Positions 1-8,167 of a stretch of DNA of 18,873 bases are shown piece after piece. The translations under genes were made by a program, and so were the position numbers. Source of the stretch: an uncultured Bacilli bacterium (GTDB taxonomy: Bacteria; Bacillota_I; Bacilli_A; RF39; UBA660); NCBI GenBank assembly GCA_951800155.1, contig CATOJL010000011.1, positions 1 through 18,873 of the forward strand, written 5' to 3'. The notes under the pieces are model-generated. The model was given only the letters and a program-made list of their open reading frames with translations. It was not told the origin of the DNA and ran no database searches. Each line of letters begins with the position of its first letter. Within the stretch, counting starts at the first letter, position 1.

Positions 1-2
1 TC

Positions 3-1598
3 AATGATATTACATTAAAAGCAAATTATACACCAATTTCTTACTCTATAAAGTATGATTCAAATGGTGGGAATGGAGCAATGGAAAACTCTAGTATAAA
101 GTTCGATCAAAACTATAAATTGCCTCTTAATACATTTGAATTTATTGGTAAGAGATTTATAGGATGGTCTTTAGAAAAAAATGGAAAAGTTATTTATAAA
201 AATGAAGATTCTATTATAAATTTAACTTCTACTAATAATGAACAAATAACTTTATATGCAAAGTGGAAAACCATTTATTATGATGTTGTTTATTATGATT
301 TTAATAATGAAATTATTCAAGATGAAAAAATACCTTATAATGGTATTACAATTCCACCTGTTGCTAATAGACGTGGATATACTTTCCTAGGCTGGGATAA
401 AGATAATTTTATTATAACAGGAGATATTTCTTATTATCCAAAATATAGTAAAAATAGTTATACAATTCAGTATGATCTAAATACTAATGATTTAGATAAC
501 ATAAAAGAAATTAACTATGACGTAGAAACGGAAGACTTTTCTCTGCCTATTCCAGAAAGAAAGGGTTATACCTTTGTAGGTTGGAAAAATAAAAAAACAA
601 TTGAGATTAAGCATGATGTTGTAATTCCTAAAGGTACTATTGGCAATAAGAATTATATTGCTGTATGGAAGTCTAATGAATATGAAATAACATTTGATGC
701 TATGGGGGGAAATATGGAAGATACATCATTTTTTATTTCCTATGACAGTCTATATGGTGATTTGCCTTCAGCAAAAAAAGATGGATATACTTTTGAAGGA
801 TGGTATTATCAGGAAGAGCATGTTACAGAAGATACTGTACTAGAAAAAGATTATAATCATACTTTAACTGCTAAATGGCAAGTGATAGATTATACAATAC
901 AATATAATTTGAATGATGGTACTACTTCCGAACTAAAGGAATCATATAATATTGAATCTGAATCATTCATTTTACCTAAACCAACAAAAGTAGGTCATAC
1001 ATTCTTAGGTTGGACGGGAACAGAGTTAGATTCTCCAACTATTGAAGTTACAGTATCACAAGGTTCTTTTGGTAATAGGAAATATGAAGCAAATTGGTCT
1101 AAAAATAATTATACAGTTAATTATTTTGTTAATAACTCTTTATGGATGCAAAAAACAGTTGGATATAATGATAATATTGAAAACTTAAATGCACAAAGTG
1201 CATTAGATGGTTACCATACATTTCATGGCTGGAACAATTGGATAGATAAGATGCCCAATCATGATATTAGTGTTTATGCAAATGTTACAGAAGCATATTG
1301 TAAGTTAACCACAGGTCATGGTGCATATGGAAATGCTTCAGGATTATTAAATGTATTTAAAGCTGCTGGTTGGACAGGAAATATTATGGAAGCTCTTCCT
1401 AGTTATCCAAATAATTATTTAGTTATGACAGATTATACTTTAACTAGGTATCAAGCTGAAGTTCAGAAAAATTATATTGCTTCACATACCAATTATACAA
1501 ATTATAATTTTCCATATCTATACTGGGTAGCAATTAATTGCACGAATGGATATGGGGAAGCATGGACTAGACCATTAGGGCAAAGCCACTTTAATTAA
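3..1598 (+). CDS. Surface protein with Listeria-Bacteroides (InlB B-type) repeats, 5' partial
   Basis: The reading frame is open from the first bases of the window, so the gene starts upstream and the ATG at 81 is internal; 531 residues are visible. They form about six divergent repeats of roughly 60-75 residues of the Listeria-Bacteroides family (Flg_new/InlB B-repeat). Each has a YxIxYxLNxG-like strand, a GYTFxGW core and a closing A-[KN]-W: GYTFLGW, GYTFVGW, GYTFEGW, GHTFLGW, and the degenerate YHTFHGW. After the last repeat comes an unrecognised C-terminal region of about 105 residues, rich in Tyr and Asn, that ends QSHFN. There is no LPxTG motif and no terminal hydrophobic anchor, so any anchoring must lie in the missing N-terminal part, or the protein is released. 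Such repeats occur in secreted adhesin-like proteins of Gram-positive bacteria; a role in cell contact during mating is inference. The repeat identification is firm, the function is not. Confidence 0.85.
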   Translation, partial: NDITLKANYTPISYSIKYDSNGGNGAMENSSIKFDQNYKLPLNTFEFIGKRFIGWSLEKNGKVIYKNEDSIINLTSTNNEQITLYAKWKTIYYDVVYYDFNNEIIQDEKIPYNGITIPPVANRRGYTFLGWDKDNFIITGDISYYPKYSKNSYTIQYDLNTNDLDNIKEINYDVETEDFSLPIPERKGYTFVGWKNKKTIEIKHDVVIPKGTIGNKNYIAVWKSNEYEITFDAMGGNMEDTSFFISYDSLYGDLPSAKKDGYTFEGWYYQEEHVTEDTVLEKDYNHTLTAKWQVIDYTIQYNLNDGTTSELKESYNIESESFILPKPTKVGHTFLGWTGTELDSPTIEVTVSQGSFGNRKYEANWSKNNYTVNYFVNNSLWMQKTVGYNDNIENLNAQSALDGYHTFHGWNNWIDKMPNHDISVYANVTEAYCKLTTGHGAYGNASGLLNVFKAAGWTGNIMEALPSYPNNYLVMTDYTLTRYQAEVQKNYIASHTNYTNYNFPYLYWVAINCTNGYGEAWTRPLGQSHFN

Positions 1599-1616
1599 GA
1601 TAGAAAAGGAGAAATT

Positions 1617-1736
1617 ATGTTTATAATAATAGGATTGATAGTTCTATTTTTCTTCCTTTTTCTCCTTTCTGCTTGTATTGTATCAGGTAGATGCTCCAGA
1701 ATGGAAGAAGAACAAGAATTGAAAAAAGTAAAATAG
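1617..1736 (+). CDS. 39-residue single-pass membrane microprotein
   Basis: This small ORF (ATG 1617, TAG 1734-1736) has a good ribosome binding site, AAAGGAG, just upstream and lies 18 bases after the surface protein stop. The product is one hydrophobic helix at residues 2-24, rich in Phe, Leu and Ile, followed by a short charged tail with two Cys around the membrane edge and a Glu/Lys-rich end. Its stop is immediately followed by the primase ribosome binding site, so the two genes are probably co-transcribed and may be translationally coupled. No family is recognised. Its size and place suggest a small inner-membrane accessory of the element, or a leader ORF that feeds ribosomes to the primase gene. 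Confidence that it is translated rests on the binding site and the tight spacing only. Confidence 0.6.
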   Translation: MFIIIGLIVLFFFLFLLSACIVSGRCSRMEEEQELKKVK

Positions 1737-1743
1737 AAAGGAG
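1737..1743 (+). promoter_or_regulatory. Ribosome binding site that selects an ATT start for the primase
   Basis: AAAGGAG at 1737-1743 lies 9 bases before an ATT at 1753 that is in frame with the primase. The frame is open back to a TAA at 1729, and no ATG, GTG or TTG occurs in it until the ATG at 1801, which has no ribosome binding site at a usable distance. This site therefore supports translation from ATT 1753. Confidence 0.65.
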
Positions 1744-1752
1744 AAAAACACC

Positions 1753-4700
1753 ATTAATTTATATCAAAAGGTATTAGAAAAAGCAAATATAGTTGATGTA
1801 ATGAATTACTATGGTGTACAATTTCAACATAACAAAGCATTGTGTCCTTTTCATAAGGATAACAATCCTAGTTTTATGTTAAAACCACAGAAGAATATTG
1901 TTACTTGTTTTTCATGTGGAGTTACGGGCAATGTTATTTCGATTGTCCAAAAGTATGAAAAATTGATAAATCATAATCCCATCAAGTTAAATGAAGCAAT
2001 AAAAAAGATAGTAGAAATATGCAATTTAGACATTGATATATCTTCATTAAAAAATTTTAAAGAAGATAACCAGTATGTTGTTAAGGCTAGAAAGTATTCA
2101 GATGAAGATAAAAAATTATTGGATGTGAATAAGCATCTAGCGGATTTATTTCACTATTGTTTAGTTACTCCAACAGAATTAAATAAGGATGGTAATATTC
2201 CCCTTGAATATCTCCATAGCAGAAATATATCAGATGAAATGATAAAGGAGTTAAAACTTGGTTTTATTCCTAAAGGAACAATCTGGAAAATTTATAATAA
2301 TCCTAATTCTAAAATTACTAAAGATCAGCTTCAGGAATTAGGCTTCATTCGTAAGACTGAATCTGGAGCTTATGAAGCTTTTCAAGATAGAATAGTGTTC
2401 CCTATATGTGATGAAAAAGGAAATATCATATCTTTTTCAGGAAGAACAATAACTGAAGAAACACCAAAATATTTACTTCCTACAGACAACAAGATATTTC
2501 ACAAGAGAGAATTACTGTATAACTTCAATTATGCAAAAAACTTTTCCTATAATGATGAAATTATATTAGTAGAGGGTTATATGGACGTAGTTGGTGCAAA
2601 AAAATTAGGTTTTGAAAATGTTGCAGCAATTATGGGAACTGCATTAACTGAAGAACAATTAAATTTAATACGATCTAATCGTTCTTCCATAACATTAGCT
2701 TTAGATAATGATTATAATAAAAACGAAAATGTCGGAAGAAAAGCAATGTTAGATAAGATTCCAGAATTATTAAAAAAGAATATAAAAGTATCGGTAATTG
2801 ACATATCTAAGTTTGGAGATATAAAGGATTTTGGTGATTTGGGTGATACTGAATTAACAATGGTTGATATTCTAAAACAAAAACAAAGTGGCTTTTCATT
2901 TCTTCTAGAGTATAAATATTTTGAAAATAAAAACTATGATCCCGAAGTAATTCATGATGTTTTTAAACAACTAAAAAAAGATGGATTAGTAAAAAATACG
3001 CTAGATGAATCCATGTATAAAAAATATTTGGAAAGTCATACTAATTTTACTAAAACTGAAATGGATGGTATATTGTATCCGAAGAGTATTTTAGAAAAGG
3101 AAGATACCTATAATAGTTTTACTGTAAAAGCTATTTCTAACTTTTTATATCAGCAAGTAAAACAAGAAGCTAGTAATAGAAAAGACAAATTATTACTTGC
3201 ATTTTTTGAAAGTAATCCAAAAGAAATTTCAGATTCTATTATAAAATTGTTTGAATCAAATCCATCTACTTATTTACTAGAAGATCAAGTGAATATAAAT
3301 GTAGTACAACTATTAAATGATTATTTAAAAGATAACAAAACATATTCTGATTATGAATCATTGAATCGTTTTACATATGTAAATGTATTTGATGAAACAT
3401 ATATCAAGAACGTGAATGGAAGTGCTAAAGTAACACTAACTGACTACCAAAAACAACAGGTTATCAAACAGTTTGAAGAAACTTTAGAAAATCAGGATAA
3501 GTTATCATTAGAGGAAGTTGAAGAATTATATATTGTTAATTCAATGGATGATATAGATGGAATCTTACCTTTTCAAAATAAAACAGCAGAAATATTTAGA
3601 GATAATATTAAAGAGTTTATGTTTCTTAATCGAGGAAAGATGTCTTTCTTTAAATATGGTAATTTGCTTTCAAAAGAAGAAAAAGAATTTGTTTTAGATT
3701 CATTTAAAGGTAAAAATGGTAATTATAAAACCATCCTTCTTTATAATAATTTGGATAATGCTTTATCATTAGATAAAAATAATATTACTCCTGTTATAGA
3801 AGAAAGCAAAGAGCCATCTCCATTAGATATAGAAGAAGATAAGACAACCGAATATAGATTTTCTATAAATAAAATGCTTTTAGTTAGAGAATTTGAAACG
3901 GAAACACACTATTTCGTACGTATTCCTGCAACAGAAGCAAAAAAATATTTTTATATTCCTAAAGAAGAGTGTGAATGGGTGGAGAGTGGAGAAATTTTTT
4001 ACACTACATTAAGAGCAGAAGAATCTTATGATATATATAACCGATCAGGAGAGTTTTTGGAAACAAAAAGTTATCATCAATTAAAACATTATTGGGATGA
4101 TAAGACAAAAACAGAAGAAAATAGCCAGAAAGATAATGACGAAGTATTAGAAAAAAATGAAAAGACAAATAGTTTTAGTAATAGTTCTCATTCCCCCAAA
4201 AATCCTTATTGTAAAGTTTACCATTCTAGAATGCACGTGGAAACAGAAAAAGGATTTTATTTTAAAACAAATGATCCTAAAGTATTAATATTTGCAGATA
4301 AAAAGATTTGTAATTGGAATGAAGATAAAAGCTATTTAACAATAGAACCTAGAAAAGGAGCGTTCTCTAATACAGGATTATCGAAATATAGTTTAGATGG
4401 TTATAAAAAGACTTATGAAGGGAAATTATCCTTTAAAGAAATTGGAAATTATTTAAAAGTATTTTATCCACAATCTCAAAGGAAAAATATCCTATCTATA
4501 TCAGTAAATAAAGAAAAGTGTTCATTCAATACTAATTTTATCCATATACCTTTAGAAGTAGATGATCTTCTAGGATATATAAAGGCAAACATTATTAAAA
4601 CTAAAATGGACAATGAAAACGTTATACTAGAACTTGAAAAGAATGAACAAGTGTCATTTTATTCGGAAGATGGTAAATACGTTAAGCAATATGATATGTC

Positions 4701-4794
4701 AAGGATATATAATGCTTATAATCAAATGAAAAATAAAATAATAGAATTTCCATCACAAAATATAGAAGTACCTTTAGAAAGGGAGGTAGCTTAG
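1753..4794 (+). CDS. DnaG-like primase (CHC2 zinc finger and TOPRIM) with long C-terminal extension
   Basis: The protein should synthesise RNA primers, most likely for replication of the transferred single strand or of the element itself. Residue numbers here count from ATG 1801. A CHC2 zinc finger has Cys15, His18, Cys36 and Cys39 (CPFH...CFSCG), followed by the DnaG catalytic core. The TOPRIM domain has EGYMD with Glu258 and the metal-binding pair Asp302/Asp304 in LALDND. From about residue 370 the sequence diverges from DnaG, and residues about 680-985 look like two or three related beta-rich modules that end in a Y-x-x-D/S-G-x-Y/F pattern. At 1013 residues it is much longer than chromosomal DnaG (about 600). 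The ATT at 1753 is chosen because the 16 upstream codons encode the missing first helix of the DnaG zinc domain (KANIVDVMNYYGV) and a good binding site precedes it. The stop is 1 base from the next gene. The primase assignment is firm; the role of the C-terminal part is unknown. Confidence 0.9.
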   Translation: MNLYQKVLEKANIVDVMNYYGVQFQHNKALCPFHKDNNPSFMLKPQKNIVTCFSCGVTGNVISIVQKYEKLINHNPIKLNEAIKKIVEICNLDIDISSLKNFKEDNQYVVKARKYSDEDKKLLDVNKHLADLFHYCLVTPTELNKDGNIPLEYLHSRNISDEMIKELKLGFIPKGTIWKIYNNPNSKITKDQLQELGFIRKTESGAYEAFQDRIVFPICDEKGNIISFSGRTITEETPKYLLPTDNKIFHKRELLYNFNYAKNFSYNDEIILVEGYMDVVGAKKLGFENVAAIMGTALTEEQLNLIRSNRSSITLALDNDYNKNENVGRKAMLDKIPELLKKNIKVSVIDISKFGDIKDFGDLGDTELTMVDILKQKQSGFSFLLEYKYFENKNYDPEVIHDVFKQLKKDGLVKNTLDESMYKKYLESHTNFTKTEMDGILYPKSILEKEDTYNSFTVKAISNFLYQQVKQEASNRKDKLLLAFFESNPKEISDSIIKLFESNPSTYLLEDQVNINVVQLLNDYLKDNKTYSDYESLNRFTYVNVFDETYIKNVNGSAKVTLTDYQKQQVIKQFEETLENQDKLSLEEVEELYIVNSMDDIDGILPFQNKTAEIFRDNIKEFMFLNRGKMSFFKYGNLLSKEEKEFVLDSFKGKNGNYKTILLYNNLDNALSLDKNNITPVIEESKEPSPLDIEEDKTTEYRFSINKMLLVREFETETHYFVRIPATEAKKYFYIPKEECEWVESGEIFYTTLRAEESYDIYNRSGEFLETKSYHQLKHYWDDKTKTEENSQKDNDEVLEKNEKTNSFSNSSHSPKNPYCKVYHSRMHVETEKGFYFKTNDPKVLIFADKKICNWNEDKSYLTIEPRKGAFSNTGLSKYSLDGYKKTYEGKLSFKEIGNYLKVFYPQSQRKNILSISVNKEKCSFNTNFIHIPLEVDDLLGYIKANIIKTKMDNENVILELEKNEQVSFYSEDGKYVKQYDMSRIYNAYNQMKNKIIEFPSQNIEVPLEREVA

Positions 4795-4795
4795 A

Positions 4796-6151
4796 ATGGA
4801 TGGTAATGCAAAGCATGACTTAGAGCATACTAGTGAAAAGACGGTGACTGTCTCTGCTAAAACAACCAAAATACTAACTAGATTATTCGGCAAGTTTCTT
4901 ATTAAGGCAAATAAGTTTTATCAGAAGCATTTTTCATCTTCTATGAAAGCTCTAAGAAAAGATGGAGCAACGAAAGAATTGTATGTATCTCCACCGTTAA
5001 CAAAAGCAGAAGCAAAACAAGTTATAGCAGCTGCAAGAGAAAATGAAGTTCTTGTTGGTGTTCAACAAATGTCTCCAGATGGAGAAAAGGGCAAAAATAA
5101 ATCCCTTCACAAACAAGAAAAACTAGCTCATAATGAAATTAAATATCAAAAGTGGGATAAAAGAAAAACTAATGCTAAAGTAAAAATTCTTCGTAACTTT
5201 TACAAAAAAAAAGCAGAAAAATATAAGGAATTATCTTTATTAGATGAACAGATTAATAGAGGTAGATTATCTCGTAATCAGGTAAATTGTGACAAATGGG
5301 TAAAAAGAGCAAAATCAGTGGAAAAAATTCCTATCTTGAAAGATTATTGTAAAGATCAAGTTACTAAGTACAGATACAAAGCTGAGTTAGAAAAGCAAAA
5401 AAATAAAGATGAACGTTATGTTATTCTTGTTAATAAAAGTAAAGTTGGATTTTTAAATGAACAACTAGAAAAAATCCCGCCTAGCAGATTAAAACGTCTC
5501 AAAGAAGATGAGTTAGAAGACATCAATAAAGATGGCGTAGTAGATGAAAGAGATTATGAAGTATTAAAATCACGAAGCATGAATCTAAAACCTGAAGAAT
5601 TAGAAAAAATTGGAGATGATTTTGGTACTTGTATGGTTCGTGATTACAAAAAGAATTATTGTACCCAAAAAATCACGAAAGAACAGTATTGTGAAATTAG
5701 AGAACAATTATTTTCATTACCAAGTCATGGAGCATGTGTTTTAAATGATAAAGAAGTATTAATTGCAATTCGATCAGAAGACTTAGATACTTATCGAGAA
5801 TATGCTCCTTTAGATAGAAAAATAAAGGAGTATGGTGAATTTGGAGCTAGAGATATAAGGACAGAAAAAAATGCAAATGATGTAATCAATTTAGAGATTG
5901 ATAATGCTAAAGAATTTAAAGCGTTTAAAGAAAAGTATCAAGGCAAAGACTTTCTAGCACAACATAATGAAAATGGAAGTTATGATGTTTGGGTAAGGGA
6001 AGTTGATACAAAAGACTTGATAGAAGATGTTAAAAAAAAATCCACAACAGCCAATTTGTTAGAAGAAGCAAATAAATTTGTTGAAGAACAAAAGGAAAAT
6101 ATACCTTTAGAAAATGTTTTAGAAAAGGATGAAGAAGAATATGCTCGTTAA
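4796..6151 (+). CDS. PcfB/DUF3801-like transfer protein with a long extension and an EF-hand-like loop
   Basis: The first 110 or so residues resemble DUF3801 (PcfB of pCF10 and relatives). They show the start SEKTVTVSAKTTKILTRLF, a basic amphipathic stretch, and a segment equivalent to the conserved 'aaRkygV' part (residues about 70-90). PcfB family genes typically lie directly upstream of the VirD4 coupling protein gene, as here, which supports a role at the relaxosome or coupling step. Family members are usually much shorter (about 150 residues); this one has 451. Residues 110-210 are Lys-rich and probably helical. Residues 242-253 form a canonical EF-hand/dockerin-like loop, DINKDGVVDERD. 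Residues about 270-420 contain further unrecognised alpha/beta sequence. The binding site GGGAGG lies at the end of the primase gene, so the two are coupled. The DUF3801 call is moderate; the C-terminal half is unassigned. Confidence 0.6.
   Translation: MDGNAKHDLEHTSEKTVTVSAKTTKILTRLFGKFLIKANKFYQKHFSSSMKALRKDGATKELYVSPPLTKAEAKQVIAAARENEVLVGVQQMSPDGEKGKNKSLHKQEKLAHNEIKYQKWDKRKTNAKVKILRNFYKKKAEKYKELSLLDEQINRGRLSRNQVNCDKWVKRAKSVEKIPILKDYCKDQVTKYRYKAELEKQKNKDERYVILVNKSKVGFLNEQLEKIPPSRLKRLKEDELEDINKDGVVDERDYEVLKSRSMNLKPEELEKIGDDFGTCMVRDYKKNYCTQKITKEQYCEIREQLFSLPSHGACVLNDKEVLIAIRSEDLDTYREYAPLDRKIKEYGEFGARDIRTEKNANDVINLEIDNAKEFKAFKEKYQGKDFLAQHNENGSYDVWVREVDTKDLIEDVKKKSTTANLLEEANKFVEEQKENIPLENVLEKDEEEYAR
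6123..6129 (+). promoter_or_regulatory. Ribosome binding site for the coupling protein gene
   Basis: AAAAGGA overlaps the A of the ATG at 6129, which makes that ATG unlikely to be used. It lies 11 bases before the in-frame ATG at 6141, so 6141 is the preferred start. Either choice overlaps the preceding gene (11 or 23 bases). Confidence 0.5.
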
Positions 6152-8090
6152 AAGAGAACATAAAAGTAGTAAGTGGATTATCCTTTTAATTGTCTTAATT
6201 ATCTCATATTACGCATTACGTGTTAGTACTCTAGTAGAATTGAATAATGGTGAATTTAATGTGGATTTTTTATCAGAAGCATTAGATAATTTGCATATCC
6301 TTACTACTCCTGTTATAATAAATTCTAAGACATTAGGTATATCTGCATTTGTAGGATTATTTTGCTGGATGATTATAGAGACATATCTTAATCAATCTAA
6401 GAAGAATATACAAGAAAACACTTATGGCAGTTCAGATTGGGAAGAATCAAAATCAACTAATATTTACAGAGATAAAATTTTTGAAAATAATATTATATTT
6501 ACAGATACAGAAATGTTTTCTAAAAATATGAAAATTTCAAAGAGAAATAGGAATGTTCTACTTGTAGGAAGACCTGGGACTGGTAAATCAAGATTTTTCT
6601 TTAAAGGAAATCTTTTAAATGCAAATGGTGAAACAATTGTAGTAACAGATCCGAAAGCGGAATTGTTAAGAGACTGTGGTATGTCTTTGGTTAATAAAGG
6701 ATATACCATAAAAGTACTCAACTTAGTTGAAAAGTGGAAATCCGATCATTTTAATCCTTTGATGTATATCAAAAAAGTTCATAAATATGTTCCAGAAGGG
6801 CAAAATATGGTTGATAAAGAATGGATTCAAGAAGATGATGTTATGACACTTATAAACGTCATTATGCAAAACACTAAGTCTGAAACCATTGAAAGCAGTA
6901 CAGGTGATCCGTTCTGGGAAAAATCCGAGATGCTTTTTCTACAAGCAATCATATATTTTATTATCTTTAATTATGATGATAAAGATAAAAACTTTAAAAC
7001 AGTTCTACAGCTCATCCGTTTAGCAGAACCTGATAAAGAGGGTAAATCTCAATTGGGTAATATGTTTGCAAAATGGGAAAGTGAAGATCCGAACAATATC
7101 GGTGTGAAACAATGGAAACATTTTAAAGTATCCGCTTCTTCTCCAAAAATGATGTCAACGATCATCATGACTGCATCCGCTCGACTTGCTCCATTTAATA
7201 TTTCTGAAATAGAAGATATGACAGTTAATGATACAATGGAATTGAATAGAATAGGCAAAAAGGGTGAAGAAGGTAGAGTAGCTTACTTTATTATTACTAG
7301 TCCTAATGATTCTAGTTTTAACTTTATTGCAAATGTAATGTATACTCAAATATTTTCTATTATTGATAGAAATGCTTCTTTAAATAATGGTTCTCTAGCA
7401 ACTGCTTGTCAATTATATATGGACGAGTGGGCACAGCTAGGAACAATTCCTAGATTTTTAGAAATGTTGGCATACGTTCGTGGACTTAATGTTGGTATAG
7501 TAATAGCAATTCAAAGTTTAAGTCAGATTAAGAAAGTGTATAAAGAATATTGGGAAACCGCTTTAGATTGCTGTGATTACGTTCTGTTTTTGGGTTCAAG
7601 GTCTAAAGAGACTTTGGACTATTTCAGCAATATGCTAGGCAAAAAGAGTTGGTACAAGAAATCATCTGGGCGTACTTACTCTAAACAAGGCTCAAGTTCT
7701 TATAATTGGGATATTGTAGGAAGAGAGTTAGCACAAATAGATGAGATTGCACGAATGGAGAAAGATTACTGTATTTTTCTTGCTTCAGGATTAAGACCGT
7801 TTTATTCTAAATTATATGATATAAAAAAGCATCCTCGGTATAATGAATTATTTGAAAGTTGGGATGAAAAAAATACCATTCAAAATAAATACGATCATTT
7901 GAAACAAAGGGAAGTTACAAAAGAAATTAGAAAGCAACAACAATTATTTCAGGAGTTAGGATTAGGTTTTGTAAAAGTAAAACCAAAATTTGAAGCTAAA
8001 AAATTAACTATGTATGAAGAAGAGCATTTAACAGATGCTGTTTTTTTGTCCTCTAAAAGTTTAACAGATAGATTACTTGAGGGTAAATAA
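6141..8090 (+). CDS. VirD4/TraG-family type IV coupling protein (ATPase)
   Basis: This is the membrane ATPase that links the relaxosome to the type IV secretion channel and drives DNA export. Counting from ATG 6141, it has two N-terminal membrane helices (about 12-27 and 65-83). Next come a Walker A motif, GRPGTGKS, at 143-150, the TraG-type VTDPKAEL that follows it, and a Walker B ending in MDEWAQLG (Asp428/Glu429). The following IAIQSLSQI matches the Q-rich sensor segment typical of TraG/VirD4/PcfC proteins. At about 649 residues it has the normal family length. It overlaps the PcfB-like gene and is followed by a 77-base gap holding a new promoter-like element, so it probably ends the first transcription unit. 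ATG 6129 would add four residues but overlaps its own ribosome binding site. Assignment to VirD4 is firm. Confidence 0.95.
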   Translation: MLVKREHKSSKWIILLIVLIISYYALRVSTLVELNNGEFNVDFLSEALDNLHILTTPVIINSKTLGISAFVGLFCWMIIETYLNQSKKNIQENTYGSSDWEESKSTNIYRDKIFENNIIFTDTEMFSKNMKISKRNRNVLLVGRPGTGKSRFFFKGNLLNANGETIVVTDPKAELLRDCGMSLVNKGYTIKVLNLVEKWKSDHFNPLMYIKKVHKYVPEGQNMVDKEWIQEDDVMTLINVIMQNTKSETIESSTGDPFWEKSEMLFLQAIIYFIIFNYDDKDKNFKTVLQLIRLAEPDKEGKSQLGNMFAKWESEDPNNIGVKQWKHFKVSASSPKMMSTIIMTASARLAPFNISEIEDMTVNDTMELNRIGKKGEEGRVAYFIITSPNDSSFNFIANVMYTQIFSIIDRNASLNNGSLATACQLYMDEWAQLGTIPRFLEMLAYVRGLNVGIVIAIQSLSQIKKVYKEYWETALDCCDYVLFLGSRSKETLDYFSNMLGKKSWYKKSSGRTYSKQGSSSYNWDIVGRELAQIDEIARMEKDYCIFLASGLRPFYSKLYDIKKHPRYNELFESWDEKNTIQNKYDHLKQREVTKEIRKQQQLFQELGLGFVKVKPKFEAKKLTMYEEEHLTDAVFLSSKSLTDRLLEGK

Positions 8091-8116
8091 AAAAATTGAA
8101 GTTAGAATTATTTTTT

Positions 8117-8146
8117 TTGATTTAAAAATTTACGAGTGTGTATTAA
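8117..8146 (+). promoter_or_regulatory. Candidate sigma-A promoter of the transfer operon
   Basis: TTGATT at 8117-8122 and TATTAA at 8141-8146 are separated by 18 bases and preceded by a T-run. The spacer and -10 region are part of the 28-bp element shared with the 16.5-kb gap. The predicted transcript would start around 8153, leaving a very short leader in which the ribosome binding site (8152-8160) begins almost at once. That short distance is a weakness of the promoter reading; the element may instead be mainly an operator. Confidence 0.5.
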
Positions 8147-8149
8147 ATA
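8122..8149 (+). repeat. 28-bp direct repeat, copy 1 (candidate operator)
   Basis: The segment matches 16518-16545 at 27 of 28 positions; the only difference is T at 8143 against C at 16539. It contains an ATTTA-N11-TAAAT dyad at 8128-8148 with the shared core CGAGTGTGTA. It ends 18 bases before the pilin ATG, in the only sizeable gap between coding regions in this half of the window. Confidence 0.9.
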
Positions 8150-8167
8150 ACAAGAAAGGAAAATATT

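Noticed and set aside
81..83. ATG at 81 as the start of the surface protein
   Set aside because: The frame is open to the window edge and the upstream codons encode the first strand of the repeat (YDSNGGN), so the ATG is internal.
6464..6721. Minus-strand ORF of 85 codons inside virD4, and similar minus-strand ORFs at 7049-7349, 8143-8334, 8516-8887, 8999-9322, 12012-12197, 12902-13132 and 17202-17390
   Set aside because: They lie opposite well supported genes, lack binding sites and recognisable protein features, and are explained as shadows of the coding strand.
8091..8119. Possible intrinsic terminator after virD4 (A-rich arm, GAAGTTAG loop, AATTATTTTTTTT)
   Set aside because: The stem would be made only of A-T pairs with a bulge; too weak to call in such AT-rich DNA, though the T-run is notable.
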